From NCBI GenBank assembly GCA_017996845.1, contig JAGOGF010000041.1, positions 1 through 17,728 on the forward strand: a DNA stretch of 17,728 bases, read 5' to 3'. Positions 7,919-16,027 of the stretch are shown piece after piece (position 1 is the first letter of the stretch; every line of letters starts with the position of its first letter). Below the pieces are notes generated by a model. It was not told the origin of the DNA. It ran no database searches and was given only the letters and a program-made list of their open reading frames with translations. Source of the stretch: Butyrivibrio sp. (GTDB lineage Bacteria; Bacillota_A; Clostridia; Lachnospirales; Lachnospiraceae). The position numbers and the translations under genes are program-made.

Positions 7919-8932
7919 TAATTTCATATGCGTCAGCGCACTCGGATGATCATCTGTTCCAAGACCATCTTCTGCCTGCTGCTGACGCAGCATATGGAAG
8001 AATACCTTCTGATCCTGCTGTTCCTCCGCAAACCGGTTTACCGCTTCTTCAATCTGTTCGCACAGTCTCTGATCCATAACACCAAGAATACACAGAATAT
8101 TTGCTTCCGGATTACAGATTCTTACCTGCTTGAGAAAAGCATAATACTGCGCTGCAAAAGCCTGCTCACGTTCCGGTATATTTCTGACATAGCTGGCATC
8201 ATTTGTTCCGATATTGATTACAATCAGATCCGGTTCGAATGCACCCGCATACTTCCATTTCGTGAAATCCCATGCTTCCGAAGTTCTTTTATCGATATAG
8301 GAATATAACGTTGGCATCAGAATTTCTTCATTTGGTTCATTCACTGTTTCCTCAACCCAATTTGAAATAATTCCGATACCGCTCCATGCGATCAGCTGAT
8401 ACTCTGCCTGCAATGCTTTCGCTGTGAGAATTGCATATCCGTTTACCGGATTTTCCTGTCCTGTCCGGAACACATCCACATTTGCGACTCCTTCATTTCC
8501 ATAACCACAGGTAATCGAGTCTCCGATAAATTCAATTCTGTGAAGCAGTTCCCGTGATGGCTTTGCCCCATGCCGATCATCTGTTTCAAAAGAAAGAATC
8601 CCAAATGATCCGAAAGCTGCTTCTGACATTTTCATCAGTCTGACTGTCGTCTCCTGCGCCCGCTCTGAATGATAGAGCTCATATTCCTGCGTTCCTTCCT
8701 CCAGTTTGAAGCGTGCATATGGTTTATCTGAACCATTGACAAATACAGCTACCCATGTATCAAAAGTGCTGTCTCCGGATACATATGCCTTGTTGTCGAT
8801 TTGTGCCTTTGCAAAGGTTCCCGTATATGTAAATTCAACAAAAGATCCAGAATAACCAAGATAGGCAATTTCCTTTTCCCGCAGAACCCTTCCTGAAATT
8901 CTGACCTTACTGCTTGTTGCTGCAAACTTCAT
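7763..8932 (-). CDS. SGNH-fold esterase, CE2-like carbohydrate acetylesterase
   Basis: The protein has 389 residues and no signal peptide, so it is probably cytoplasmic. Residues about 5-115 form the jelly-roll-like N-terminal domain typical of CE2 acetyl esterases, and residues about 130-345 form the SGNH hydrolase domain. Block I is GDSITCGYG with nucleophile Ser139, block II has Gly185 (WSGIG), block III is GTND with Asn244, and block V is DDHP with Asp327 and His329. The predicted reaction is removal of acetyl groups from sugars or oligosaccharides. The start at 8932 is chosen because GGAGG stands just upstream and the domain begins there; the longer reading to 9043 has no support. The last 51 residues (339-389) are encoded inside the reductase gene, and those after about 349 look non-domain. 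The family call is firm, the substrate is unknown. Confidence 0.9.
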   Translation of the reverse strand: MKFAATSSKVRISGRVLREKEIAYLGYSGSFVEFTYTGTFAKAQIDNKAYVSGDSTFDTWVAVFVNGSDKPYARFKLEEGTQEYELYHSERAQETTVRLMKMSEAAFGSFGILSFETDDRHGAKPSRELLHRIEFIGDSITCGYGNEGVANVDVFRTGQENPVNGYAILTAKALQAEYQLIAWSGIGIISNWVEETVNEPNEEILMPTLYSYIDKRTSEAWDFTKWKYAGAFEPDLIVINIGTNDASYVRNIPEREQAFAAQYYAFLKQVRICNPEANILCILGVMDQRLCEQIEEAVNRFAEEQQDQKVFFHMLRQQQAEDGLGTDDHPSALTHMKLSQELTDVINQSNLLRSEKGISNRLDVIKNLFRAGSAGKNTGHNSVMQDPGE

Positions 8933-9013
8933 AATTATCCTCCATGCCGGAGCTTTTTCTGTAAAGGCACAAATGCGAAATCTGCAATGCCGTTTCTCAT
9001 CTGTGATCAGGAT

Positions 9014-9069
9014 GGTTTGTGCTCCGCTGCAAACCTTTTGCATGAAAGATTTATATTGCAGGATCTTTC
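9014..9069. repeat. Two adjacent inverted repeats upstream of the esterase gene
   Basis: GGTTTG/CAAACC arms (9014-9019 and 9030-9035, 10-base loop) and GAAAGAT/ATCTTTC arms (9044-9050 and 9063-9069, 12-base loop) lie 82-137 bases upstream of the esterase start. They could be operators or leader hairpins. Neither is followed by a T-run on the minus strand. No convincing promoter hexamers were found between 8933 and 9140. Confidence 0.35.
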
Positions 9070-9142
9070 ACTCTTTTGTCCTTTTCTGCTCTGTTCATAT
9101 AGACCGGTTGATTTTGTGTTTTGATCTTTTATGGTTCCCGTT

Positions 9143-9181
9143 AAAAAACCTGCCAAAAGGTATTATAACCCATCAGGCAGG
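9143..9181 (-). terminator. Rho-independent terminator after kdpE
   Basis: Read on the minus strand, a CCTGCC/GGCAGG outer stem with an inner GGT/ACC pairing is followed directly by six Ts (9143-9148). It stands 38 bases beyond the kdpE stop codon, at the correct end for the trkA-kdpD-kdpE transcript. Confidence 0.8.
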
Positions 9182-9218
9182 CTTTCGCATTTTTCTTTGT
9201 CTATTTTTTTGTCTATTT

Positions 9219-9920
9219 TTATTCTATTTTCATCATCCGATAACCCACCCCGATATGTGTCTGAATATACTGGGGAGAGTCCGGTTCATTTTCCAGTTTT
9301 TTCCGAAGCGTTGCCATAAAAACACGAAGGGAAGAAACATCATTGTCCCAACTGCTGCCCCAGATATGAAGCGTGATATATTTATGTGTCAGAACTTTTC
9401 CGACATTCTGCGCCAGAAGTACCAGCAGTTTATATTCAATCGGAGTCAGATGCAGTTCCTCTCCCTTCAGATAAGCACACCCCGCCGCATAATCAATTTT
9501 AAGTTTTCCATTTGAAAAAACAGCATCTCCTGCAAGTGTCTCACTCATCATAACGGAAAGTCTGCGCTGTGTTACCCGAAGCCTTGCAAGCAGTTCCTCC
9601 ACAGAAAATGGTTTGGTCAGATAGTCATCTGCTCCCGCATCCAGTGCATCAATTTTATCCGTGTCTTCACTTCTGGCGCTGATCACGATAATCGGCAGAT
9701 TTGACCAGGTACGAATTCTTTTAATTACCTCTACTCCATCCAGATCCGGAAGTCCCAGATCCAGCAATACAATCTCAGGATTATGCGATGCCGTTTCCAT
9801 GATCGCCTCTTCCCCTGTATTTGCTGTCAGAAAATGATATTCATGTGCTCTGAGTGTTGTTGTAATCAGATTCTGGATTGGGAGATCATCCTCTACCACC
9901 AGTACCAATGGCTTATTCAT
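9219..9920 (-). CDS. kdpE: OmpR-family response regulator KdpE
   Basis: The protein has 233 residues, as is usual for KdpE. The receiver domain (1-120) has the acidic pocket Glu10-Asp11-Asp12, phosphoacceptor Asp54 (LLDLGLPD), Ser81 and Lys103 (LTKPF). A winged-helix DNA-binding domain follows at about 130-230, ending in the TLRKKLE...YIQTHIGVGYRM pattern. It would be phosphorylated by the KdpD encoded next to it. The start codon overlaps the end of kdpD by eight bases (ATGAATAA), so the two are translationally coupled. No kdpFABC target operon is visible in this window. The trkA-like gene upstream or a distant operon may be the target, which is inference. Confidence 0.93.
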   Translation of the reverse strand: MNKPLVLVVEDDLPIQNLITTTLRAHEYHFLTANTGEEAIMETASHNPEIVLLDLGLPDLDGVEVIKRIRTWSNLPIIVISARSEDTDKIDALDAGADDYLTKPFSVEELLARLRVTQRRLSVMMSETLAGDAVFSNGKLKIDYAAGCAYLKGEELHLTPIEYKLLVLLAQNVGKVLTHKYITLHIWGSSWDNDVSSLRVFMATLRKKLENEPDSPQYIQTHIGVGYRMMKIE

Positions 9921-12549
9921 GCAGTTTTACCTCTCCTTCCGGCAATGTAAACGTAAACGCAGCTCCATGCGGGAGATGATCCGTCACTGTAATCTCACCG
10001 CCATGCGCATTGATAATTGACTTGCACAGCGCAAGTCCAAGTCCCAGACTTCTCCTGCTGTCGCCGATTTCATTCCTGCCGCTGTAAAACATATCAAAAA
10101 CATGTTGTTGTACCTCTTTGGAAATTCCAGGGCCATCGTCCGAGATTCTGACAAACACAAATCCGTTTTCCCTGCCCGTATAGATATCAATGGAAGATCC
10201 TGCCTGTGTATATTTAATCGCATTGTCCACAATATTGATCACGGTCTGCACAATCAGTCTTGCATCCATTCGTGCAAGAATAAAATCCTCCTGACTCCGG
10301 ATGGAGATGTGATGTTCGATGCTTTTACGATTTACATGCTGCATTGCTTCCGCAATGACGTCCTCCATCAGTTCGGATTCCATATGCAGATTCATATGAC
10401 CCTCTTCGATTCGTGTTACAGCAAGCAGATTTTCAACCAGATTAATCAACCACATAGAGTCATCATATATATCTGTGTAGATCTGTTTCCTGGTATTTTC
10501 ATCGAACTGCATACTGTTTGATAACAGATTGCTCGCATTTCCTGAAATAGAAGTCAGCGGCGTTCGCAGATCATGTGAAATCGCACGCAGCAGATTTGCG
10601 CGAAGCTGTTCATTTTTTGCTGCAATAGCTGCTGCTTCTTTCTCTGCCGCATTTTTTTCATTTTCAAGTGCGAGTGCACATTCTCCCAGTATTGATAACA
10701 GCATACTGTTTTCCGATACTTCGAGCGGATTTGCTCCGGTTTCAATTCCCGCTACTCCATATACATTGGATCCAAGCCGAATAGCAAGATACATATATTC
10801 CGCATCGGAAAAAGTATCTGTTGTCGCACCCGCATGCTTGTTATTCTGATACGCCCAAACTGCAACCTTTTTCTCTGACTCCCATTGCAGAGAATCTGCT
10901 TTCCGGCCTGCTTCAGAAGGAAAATAAACCGGTCTGGATAATTCTCCGTTTTCCGCCGGATATAACAATATATTTTTGTGTAACAGTTTCGCAAGCTGAC
11001 CTGCTGTGGCAGAAAAAATTTCTTCTTTCCCTGCTGCTTTTTGCAGCAACTGATTCGTATCAAACAGAATCTTGGTTCGATATGCTACCTGTGCAGACTC
11101 TTTCGCATGACTTTTTAATTTCGATGCAAGCGATCCCATAATCAGTGCCGCCAGAAACATCACTGCAAAAGTAACCGGATATCCCTGATCATATGAGCGA
11201 AACGTAAATCTGGGTACCGTAAAAAAAAAGTTAAACACCAGAACACTGATGACGGATGCCGCGAGGCTGTATAGCCTTCTGGTAGTAATAACAGATATGA
11301 TCAGTACACCAAGAATATAAATTGTAATAATATTTGCTTCTGTAAATCCAAGCCCTGCAAAAACAAATCCAATTAGTGTAACCAGAAACAGAACCAGTGT
11401 ACATAGCAATACATCTTTTATTGCAGTTGTGATTGCTGGAAAATTAGTTCTTTTTGATTCATATTGCTGCCTTGTTTCATTATCCGGAATAATATATACA
11501 TCAAAATCAGGCGTATTTTCCAATAACTTTTCGGTAAGATTATGATGATTCCAGCGTTTTTTTCCTGCTGCGCTGCGTCCGATCACAATTTTGGATACCC
11601 CTGAAATTCTGGAAAATTCTAAAATCTGGAGCGCAATGTCTTCCCCATATACGGTTTCGATCTGTGCCCCAAGCTGCTGTGCCAGATGCATATTGCTCCA
11701 CAGTCTCTTCCTGTCTTCCTCTGCCATGCGGTCTGTATCAGCAGTTTCTACAAAAAGCGCGGTAAAGCTTCCCCGAAATGCAGCTGCCATCCTTGCAGCC
11801 GTACGTATGATTTTGGCATTGGAAGGTGCCGGAGACAAACATACCAGAATATGCTCATCCGCACGATATTCACCGCCGTATAGCGTACTGTCCTGCTCCT
11901 TAAGACGATTCACCCTGTCTGCGCATCTGCGCAGCGCCATTTCACGCAGTGCGGTCAAAATCGGGATTGTCAGCAGATTCTGTTCTGCATCTTTGCGTCC
12001 AGTCTCTCCATTCTTCTGATTCAGCCGTGCCAGAAGTTCCTGCGGTTCAATGTCGATCAGTTCCACCTGATCGGCATGATCAAACACAGAATCAGGAATA
12101 CGGTCCTTTACGATTTTCCCTGTAATGGATGCTACCAGATCATTCAGACTTTCAATATTCTGTATATCAGCTGTTGTGTATACATCAATTCCAGATCGCA
12201 GAATTTCTTCGACATCCTGCAATCTTCTGCGGTGTCTGGCTCCTCCTGCATTGGTATGTGCAAGATCATCAATTACCACAAGCTGTGGTTTTCTCCTGAT
12301 TACGGCATCCGGATTTAATTCCCATGCTGCCTGGCTGCTTTGCTGCAGTTCCTTATGGGGGATGCATTCCATTTCCGCTGCCATATCCAGTATCTGTCTG
12401 CTTTCTTTATCGGACAGACATCCGATCACAACATCTGTTCCACTTCTCTGAGCCTCTCTGGCGGCTTCCAGCATCGCATATGTTTTTCCTGCACCTTCCG
12501 CATAACCAAAAAAAATTTTCAGGCAGCTTTTATGTCTTTGTGAAACCAT
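9913..12549 (-). CDS. kdpD: Sensor histidine kinase KdpD
   Basis: With 878 residues, this is close to the length of full KdpD proteins. The domain order is: N-terminal KdpD domain (1-210) with a Walker A-like GYAEGAGKT (15-23) and Walker B-like IDDLAHTN (93-100); a universal-stress-protein domain (about 230-355); four membrane spans (about 376-475); a GAF-like domain (about 490-635); HisKA with His659 (AISHDLRTPL); and HATPase with Asn776, DGPG (805-808) and GLGLAL. The USP region holds C-L-S-P-A, exactly 20 residues, then FTALF, close to the c-di-AMP motif reported for S. aureus KdpD. The frame can be read from a TTG at 12579, but ATG at 12549 has AGAGG five bases upstream and begins right before the conserved domain. 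The gene follows a small membrane ORF with a 32-base gap. Confidence 0.95.
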   Translation of the reverse strand: MVSQRHKSCLKIFFGYAEGAGKTYAMLEAAREAQRSGTDVVIGCLSDKESRQILDMAAEMECIPHKELQQSSQAAWELNPDAVIRRKPQLVVIDDLAHTNAGGARHRRRLQDVEEILRSGIDVYTTADIQNIESLNDLVASITGKIVKDRIPDSVFDHADQVELIDIEPQELLARLNQKNGETGRKDAEQNLLTIPILTALREMALRRCADRVNRLKEQDSTLYGGEYRADEHILVCLSPAPSNAKIIRTAARMAAAFRGSFTALFVETADTDRMAEEDRKRLWSNMHLAQQLGAQIETVYGEDIALQILEFSRISGVSKIVIGRSAAGKKRWNHHNLTEKLLENTPDFDVYIIPDNETRQQYESKRTNFPAITTAIKDVLLCTLVLFLVTLIGFVFAGLGFTEANIITIYILGVLIISVITTRRLYSLAASVISVLVFNFFFTVPRFTFRSYDQGYPVTFAVMFLAALIMGSLASKLKSHAKESAQVAYRTKILFDTNQLLQKAAGKEEIFSATAGQLAKLLHKNILLYPAENGELSRPVYFPSEAGRKADSLQWESEKKVAVWAYQNNKHAGATTDTFSDAEYMYLAIRLGSNVYGVAGIETGANPLEVSENSMLLSILGECALALENEKNAAEKEAAAIAAKNEQLRANLLRAISHDLRTPLTSISGNASNLLSNSMQFDENTRKQIYTDIYDDSMWLINLVENLLAVTRIEEGHMNLHMESELMEDVIAEAMQHVNRKSIEHHISIRSQEDFILARMDARLIVQTVINIVDNAIKYTQAGSSIDIYTGRENGFVFVRISDDGPGISKEVQQHVFDMFYSGRNEIGDSRRSLGLGLALCKSIINAHGGEITVTDHLPHGAAFTFTLPEGEVKLHE

Positions 12550-12581
12550 ACATGCCTCTTTCCAATGTGGACAGCACAAGC

Positions 12582-12683
12582 CTATTTTTTATCAGATGAA
12601 AAAAATTCATCAATCTGTTTCATCAGATAAAAACCATACACCAAAATACCCATCACACATACAACCATCATTAGAATCAGCAT
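12582..12683 (-). CDS. Small single-span membrane peptide between trkA-like gene and kdpD
   Basis: This is a 33-codon reading frame starting with ATG at 12683 and ending with TAG. Residues 1-20 are almost wholly hydrophobic (MLILMMVVCVMGILVYGFYL), enough for one membrane span, and a charged tail of 13 residues follows, ending in DKK. A ribosome site AAGGAAGTGAG lies just upstream. The spacing is regular: 33 bases after the trkA-like stop and 32 bases before the kdpD start, so it sits in the operon like a real gene. Its size and single span recall KdpF, the small stabilising subunit of the Kdp potassium ATPase, but no sequence match can be claimed and no KdpA/B/C is nearby. Function unknown. 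It might help a potassium channel subunit or act on KdpD. Confidence 0.65.
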   Translation of the reverse strand: MLILMMVVCVMGILVYGFYLMKQIDEFFSSDKK

Positions 12684-12716
12684 ATACTCACTTCCTTCTG
12701 ACTGCAACCACCCGTC

Positions 12717-13364
12717 TCAAATATGAAAACATTTCTGAATATCCCTGTAATATCCCAGTACAAGCATTGTTTCATTCCCTTCCAGTTTCATTTGTGACGA
12801 AACATCCATATTGATCTGTCCGTTTTTCTTAAATGCCATAATATTGATTCTGTACTTTTTCCTGATATCAATTTCAGCGATTGTTTTACCGATCCATTCT
12901 TTTGGAATCGCTATTTCAAATATGGAATAATCCTTTCCAAGTTCTATATAATCAAAAATATGTTCAGAACCATATCGAATGGCTGACCACTCAGCCATCT
13001 GTTTTTCCGGATAAACAACTTCATCTGCTCCATTTCGCAGCAGAAACTTTTCCTGTTCATCACTGGCTGCTCTCGCAATAACCTGCTTTGCTCCGAGTTC
13101 TTTCAGATAAGCCGTTGTTTCCAGTGACCCCTGAAAATCATGCCCGATTGCTACAAAGCAGACATCAAAATTACTGATTCCAAGTGACTCCAGAAATTCA
13201 CGGTTCATTCCATCTCCAATCTGTGCATTGGTCACATATGGTACAATTGCATCAATCCGATCTTCTCTTTTATCAACAGCAAGGACCTGATGATTCCTCT
13301 CTCTGAGTTTTACCGCTACATGTCTTCCAAATCTTCCCGCGCCGATGAGTAAAATTGATTTCAT
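12717..13364 (-). CDS. TrkA/KtrA-like potassium-uptake regulatory (RCK) protein
   Basis: The protein has 215 residues, the size of KtrA-type single RCK proteins. The RCK_N domain (1-125) carries the nucleotide-binding GAGRFGRHV (8-16) and an acidic Asp after the second strand (VDKRED). The RCK_C domain (about 135-212) follows. It would sit on the cytoplasmic face of a TrkH/KtrB channel and gate potassium uptake in response to bound nucleotides. RCK_C domains of KtrA bind c-di-AMP in some Firmicutes. The start has GGGGAG eight bases upstream. No channel subunit gene is adjacent: upstream lies a terminator and an unrelated operon, downstream a small membrane peptide and kdpDE. The family is certain. 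The choice between ktrA and trkA naming is not possible here. Confidence 0.92.
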   Translation of the reverse strand: MKSILLIGAGRFGRHVAVKLRERNHQVLAVDKREDRIDAIVPYVTNAQIGDGMNREFLESLGISNFDVCFVAIGHDFQGSLETTAYLKELGAKQVIARAASDEQEKFLLRNGADEVVYPEKQMAEWSAIRYGSEHIFDYIELGKDYSIFEIAIPKEWIGKTIAEIDIRKKYRINIMAFKKNGQINMDVSSQMKLEGNETMLVLGYYRDIQKCFHI

Positions 13365-13442
13365 AACACTCGCTCCCCTATTTTGCCATTACATTCTTAA
13401 TATTTCTTTATGTCATCTTAATTATGGGGAAGCCGTCATAAA

Positions 13443-13464
13443 GATTGCATTAATATGCATAATC
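13443..13464. promoter_or_regulatory. Palindromic site upstream of trkA-like gene, copy of the one before the symporter
   Basis: A 14-base core TGCATTAATATGCA (13446-13459) has TGCAT/ATGCA arms and is flanked by GAT and TAATC. The 22-base stretch differs from 1499-1520 at only two positions. It lies 79 bases upstream of the trkA-like start. A weak -10 (TACAAT on the minus strand, 13476-13481) just outside it suggests the site could be at or after the start of transcription. The intergenic region 13365-13500 shows no recognisable riboswitch. The regulator is unknown; an ArgR-like factor is one possibility. Confidence 0.5.
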
Positions 13465-13500
13465 CCAACATTAAGATTGTATTAGGAAAATTTTTTCCAT

Positions 13501-13557
13501 AAAAAAACTGATTTTCCAAAAGTCAGTTTTTTGAATCCGACTTTTAGAAAATCAGTT
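13501..13557 (-). terminator. Hairpin terminator after the DUF4127 gene
   Basis: Two 19-base arms (13506-13524 and 13539-13557) are complementary except for one position, with a 14-base loop. On the minus strand they are followed by a T-run (complement of 13501-13505). A shorter alternative hairpin using ACTGA(C)TTTT/AAAATCAGT (13506-13527) also runs into seven Ts on the minus strand. It lies 31 bases past the DUF4127 stop and separates the sugar operon from the trkA-kdp operon. Confidence 0.8.
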
Positions 13558-13588
13558 AAAAGTTTGTTACATATTAAGATGATTCATT

Positions 13589-15088
13589 TTATTCTGCGCT
13601 GTACTCTGCTTCCAGATTCACTTCAAACATTCTATGCCAGGGAAGTGAAATCTGTGTTATTTCTGCCATTTTTTCAATTGATGGAAGCGATTCCTGCAAA
13701 AAAGCTGTCAGTTCTTTTCTGATCTGATTTATCGTATCCGTTTCTGTTTTGGTATCTGTAAAATGAAGCGCACCATTTTCCGGAAGTCTTTCAGATACAG
13801 ATTCTCTTACTTTCGCACAATAACCTCCATCTTCCAGATATCTCTCAAGCAGAAAATTCTTATGCCCCTTTGTATTACCATAATGCAGACTGTCAACAGC
13901 CTCTGCAAGTGCTGTTCCGAGTGTATTGGCATTGGTATTCCATCCTGCGTATCCATCCACTTTCATGAGTATTTCTGCATGATCAAGCAGATGAAGCAGT
14001 TCCAGATCTGCGCCATTTGCATAGGCATCGTCACCAATTGTAACTATCTTACCTTCTGCAATCCTGTCCTTTATAAATTCCACCAGTTCGACCATCAGTC
14101 TGTCTATACTGTATGATGCAGATCTGACAGGCTGTATCACAGCTTCCTGCATATCGGAAGAGGGTGCAGTAATGACCAGAATAATATCTGCCTGTTCATA
14201 TCCATCCGTCATCTGACAGCCTGCTGACATAATATGATATCGAATTGTAGTCGCAAGTTCGCAGCCTTCATATAACGGAACGATATCTCTTGCTTTTTCA
14301 CTTGCATATTTTACATAGACTTTCGGTTTGATACCGGCCATTTTGTTGATTACACGGGAAATGAGTGTCAGTTCCACTTCATCAGCACCGGGATAACTTA
14401 ATACCTTTTCTGTCAGATCAAGCTCCGTGATTACACCTCTTACTACCTCTTCATCCATAGCCGGATAGCCGTATTTCTGTGAATCATCTCTGGGAATTAC
14501 CAGCGAATCAAGTGTATGATCCGTCAGATAATTCAGTGTCTCCAGATTGATCCTGCGATTCATATCCCGTCTGGAAATGTAATCATCAATCGCTTCCAAT
14601 CCGATTTCTTTTCTGAGTGCATTGATCTCACGACTTCTGTCTTCTCCATGTCTTGCCATGTGTACTGCCGTCCCAAGATCATGAATCTGCTGTCCGCATC
14701 TTTCATAATAATCCGGTTCTTCATCCGAACTTGAATAATCCGGACAACGCATAATACACTGAAAAGCATAAATCAGCAATTTCGGATTTTTCTTTCTGAT
14801 TTCTCTTAATATTTCCATTCTGGAAAGCAATGTTTCAATTTTTTCATGATGCAGTCTGGAAGGTATCAGCCCCCCATAAATCAGCATATCCATGGAGATA
14901 ACCATGGCATCCGCATCTGCAGCATTTTCCAATAAAAATGTTTTTATTTTCTCATAATTCGCAGGTGTTTTATATTGTCCAAGAATTTCAGGCCTTTTTA
15001 TCTCGATATCATTATGATTAAACAAACGTTTTGGAAAATCATTGTTGCATGGACGCTCATCTAAAGGAAGTAAAACTATTTTTGTCAT
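13589..15088 (-). CDS. DUF4127 family protein
   Basis: The protein has 499 residues with no signal peptide or membrane span, so it is probably cytoplasmic. I recognise the conserved blocks of DUF4127: LPLDERPCN near the start (8-15), SMDMLIYGGLIPSR, a MRCPDYSSSDEEPDYYER block, IPRDDSQKYGYP, YPGADEVE, TIGDDAYANGAD and GWNTNANTLGTALA. The many invariant Asp, Glu, Asn and Arg residues in short Gly-rich blocks suggest an enzyme, but no reaction is known to me. The frame is open to 15214, but that would run into the RpiR gene. ATG at 15088 starts exactly at the family N-terminus, with AAAGGA at a rather long 12-base distance. It is the last gene of an operon with an RpiR regulator (28-base gap) and sugar ABC permeases, so a part in carbohydrate breakdown is inferred. 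Confidence 0.9.
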   Translation of the reverse strand: MTKIVLLPLDERPCNNDFPKRLFNHNDIEIKRPEILGQYKTPANYEKIKTFLLENAADADAMVISMDMLIYGGLIPSRLHHEKIETLLSRMEILREIRKKNPKLLIYAFQCIMRCPDYSSSDEEPDYYERCGQQIHDLGTAVHMARHGEDRSREINALRKEIGLEAIDDYISRRDMNRRINLETLNYLTDHTLDSLVIPRDDSQKYGYPAMDEEVVRGVITELDLTEKVLSYPGADEVELTLISRVINKMAGIKPKVYVKYASEKARDIVPLYEGCELATTIRYHIMSAGCQMTDGYEQADIILVITAPSSDMQEAVIQPVRSASYSIDRLMVELVEFIKDRIAEGKIVTIGDDAYANGADLELLHLLDHAEILMKVDGYAGWNTNANTLGTALAEAVDSLHYGNTKGHKNFLLERYLEDGGYCAKVRESVSERLPENGALHFTDTKTETDTINQIRKELTAFLQESLPSIEKMAEITQISLPWHRMFEVNLEAEYSAE

Positions 15089-15116
15089 ATTATCATAACA
15101 TCCTTTCGTCAGATTT

Positions 15117-15995
15117 TTATTCACTAATGTTTTCGCCTGATTTTCCCCGTTCATCAGAAATTGCGGAAAGTGTCGCCCGTAGCTTCTGTTCTTTAAAGTA
15201 GAAATCATTTGCAAAATAGTATGTATAAATTACATCAAATACTACGAGAATAGGAAACTGCGGTGAAACTTTTGAACCTGTATCCAGATTTTCAAGCGAT
15301 GCAACATAAATCACTTCATCACATGCTGCTGCAAAGTCAATTCCACGTTCTGCAGTAAATAAGACGGTATAAACCCCACGGCTCTTTGCGCTCTTGAGTG
15401 CATCAATAACAACCTTTGTTTTTCCTGAAAGAGAAATTCCGATAATACAGGTATCATTATTGGCCAGCGCCGCTGTCATCTGCATGATCTGTGAATCTGT
15501 AACTGCTTCCACATCAAGCCCGATTCTCATGAATCGCAGCTGAAATTCTCTGGCAGCAAAGCCTGAATTACCGATTCCGAATACTTTTACATGCATACTG
15601 CAGTTAAGCTTTGCTGTGAAATTTCTGATCTTTTCCCTGTCCAAAATGGAGAAACTGTCATTTAGCAGATTCTGATAACTGGATCTGACCACTTTGGTAA
15701 ACAGATCAACATCTTTTTCCTGATCACCGTTTTCTTTTTCCTGATCCAGATCTCTTTCATAGGAGAAGATCAGTTCCCTGTATCCTTTGTAGCCACATTT
15801 CTTTGCAAAGCGTGACAGCGTTGCTTCAGAGGTATATAGCAGACTTGCTACCTCTTTCAGCGCAAAATTCCCCTTTGTTTCATTATTGATAAAAAACTGT
15901 GCAATGCTTTTTTCAACATGGGTCATCAGCGGTATTGCCGCTTTGATCTGTTTTTTTGTCTCATTTTCAAAATAATTATCCAAAAGTTCATTCAT
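15117..15995 (-). CDS. RpiR/MurR-family regulator with SIS domain
   Basis: The protein has 292 residues. The N-terminal RpiR helix-turn-helix spans residues about 1-78, with the recognition region LKEVASLLYTSEATLSRFAK (46-65) and KKCGYKGYREL. The SIS sugar-isomerase-like domain spans about 120-265, with IGNSG (141-145) and the phosphosugar-binding ISLSGKTK (187-194). Such proteins repress or activate sugar catabolic genes in response to a phosphosugar. A highly charged linker (82-96) separates the domains. The gene lies 32 bases after the LplC-type permease and 28 bases before DUF4127 on the same strand, so it is probably autoregulated as part of the operon. The start at 15995 gives the normal family N-terminus; its AGGA is 13 bases away, a weak site. 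Confidence 0.93.
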   Translation of the reverse strand: MNELLDNYFENETKKQIKAAIPLMTHVEKSIAQFFINNETKGNFALKEVASLLYTSEATLSRFAKKCGYKGYRELIFSYERDLDQEKENGDQEKDVDLFTKVVRSSYQNLLNDSFSILDREKIRNFTAKLNCSMHVKVFGIGNSGFAAREFQLRFMRIGLDVEAVTDSQIMQMTAALANNDTCIIGISLSGKTKVVIDALKSAKSRGVYTVLFTAERGIDFAAACDEVIYVASLENLDTGSKVSPQFPILVVFDVIYTYYFANDFYFKEQKLRATLSAISDERGKSGENISE

Positions 15996-16027
15996 TCAGT
16001 TTCTATCATCCTTTTCAAGTTAAAAAC

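Noticed and set aside
8973..9515. A 180-codon plus-strand frame spanning the esterase-kdpE gap
   Set aside because: It runs over the kdpE terminator and antisense to the KdpE DNA-binding domain, with a Phe/Cys-rich, unlikely composition.
10102..12451. Several plus-strand open frames of 65-142 codons opposite kdpD
   Set aside because: They are antisense to conserved KdpD domains and show no domain or ribosome-site support.
12549..12579. TTG start for kdpD ten codons upstream
   Set aside because: The ATG at 12549 has an AGAGG at good spacing and begins at the conserved domain; the TTG lies three bases past the stop of the small peptide without its own site.
12596..12814. A 72-codon plus-strand frame over the trkA-kdpD gap
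   Set aside because: It is antisense to the trkA-like 3' end and to the better supported small membrane peptide, which has a ribosome site and operon spacing.
13365..13500. A c-di-AMP (ydaO-type) riboswitch upstream of the trkA-like gene
   Set aside because: The region is short and AT-rich and I could not find the conserved ydaO core segments. A covariance-model search would be decisive.
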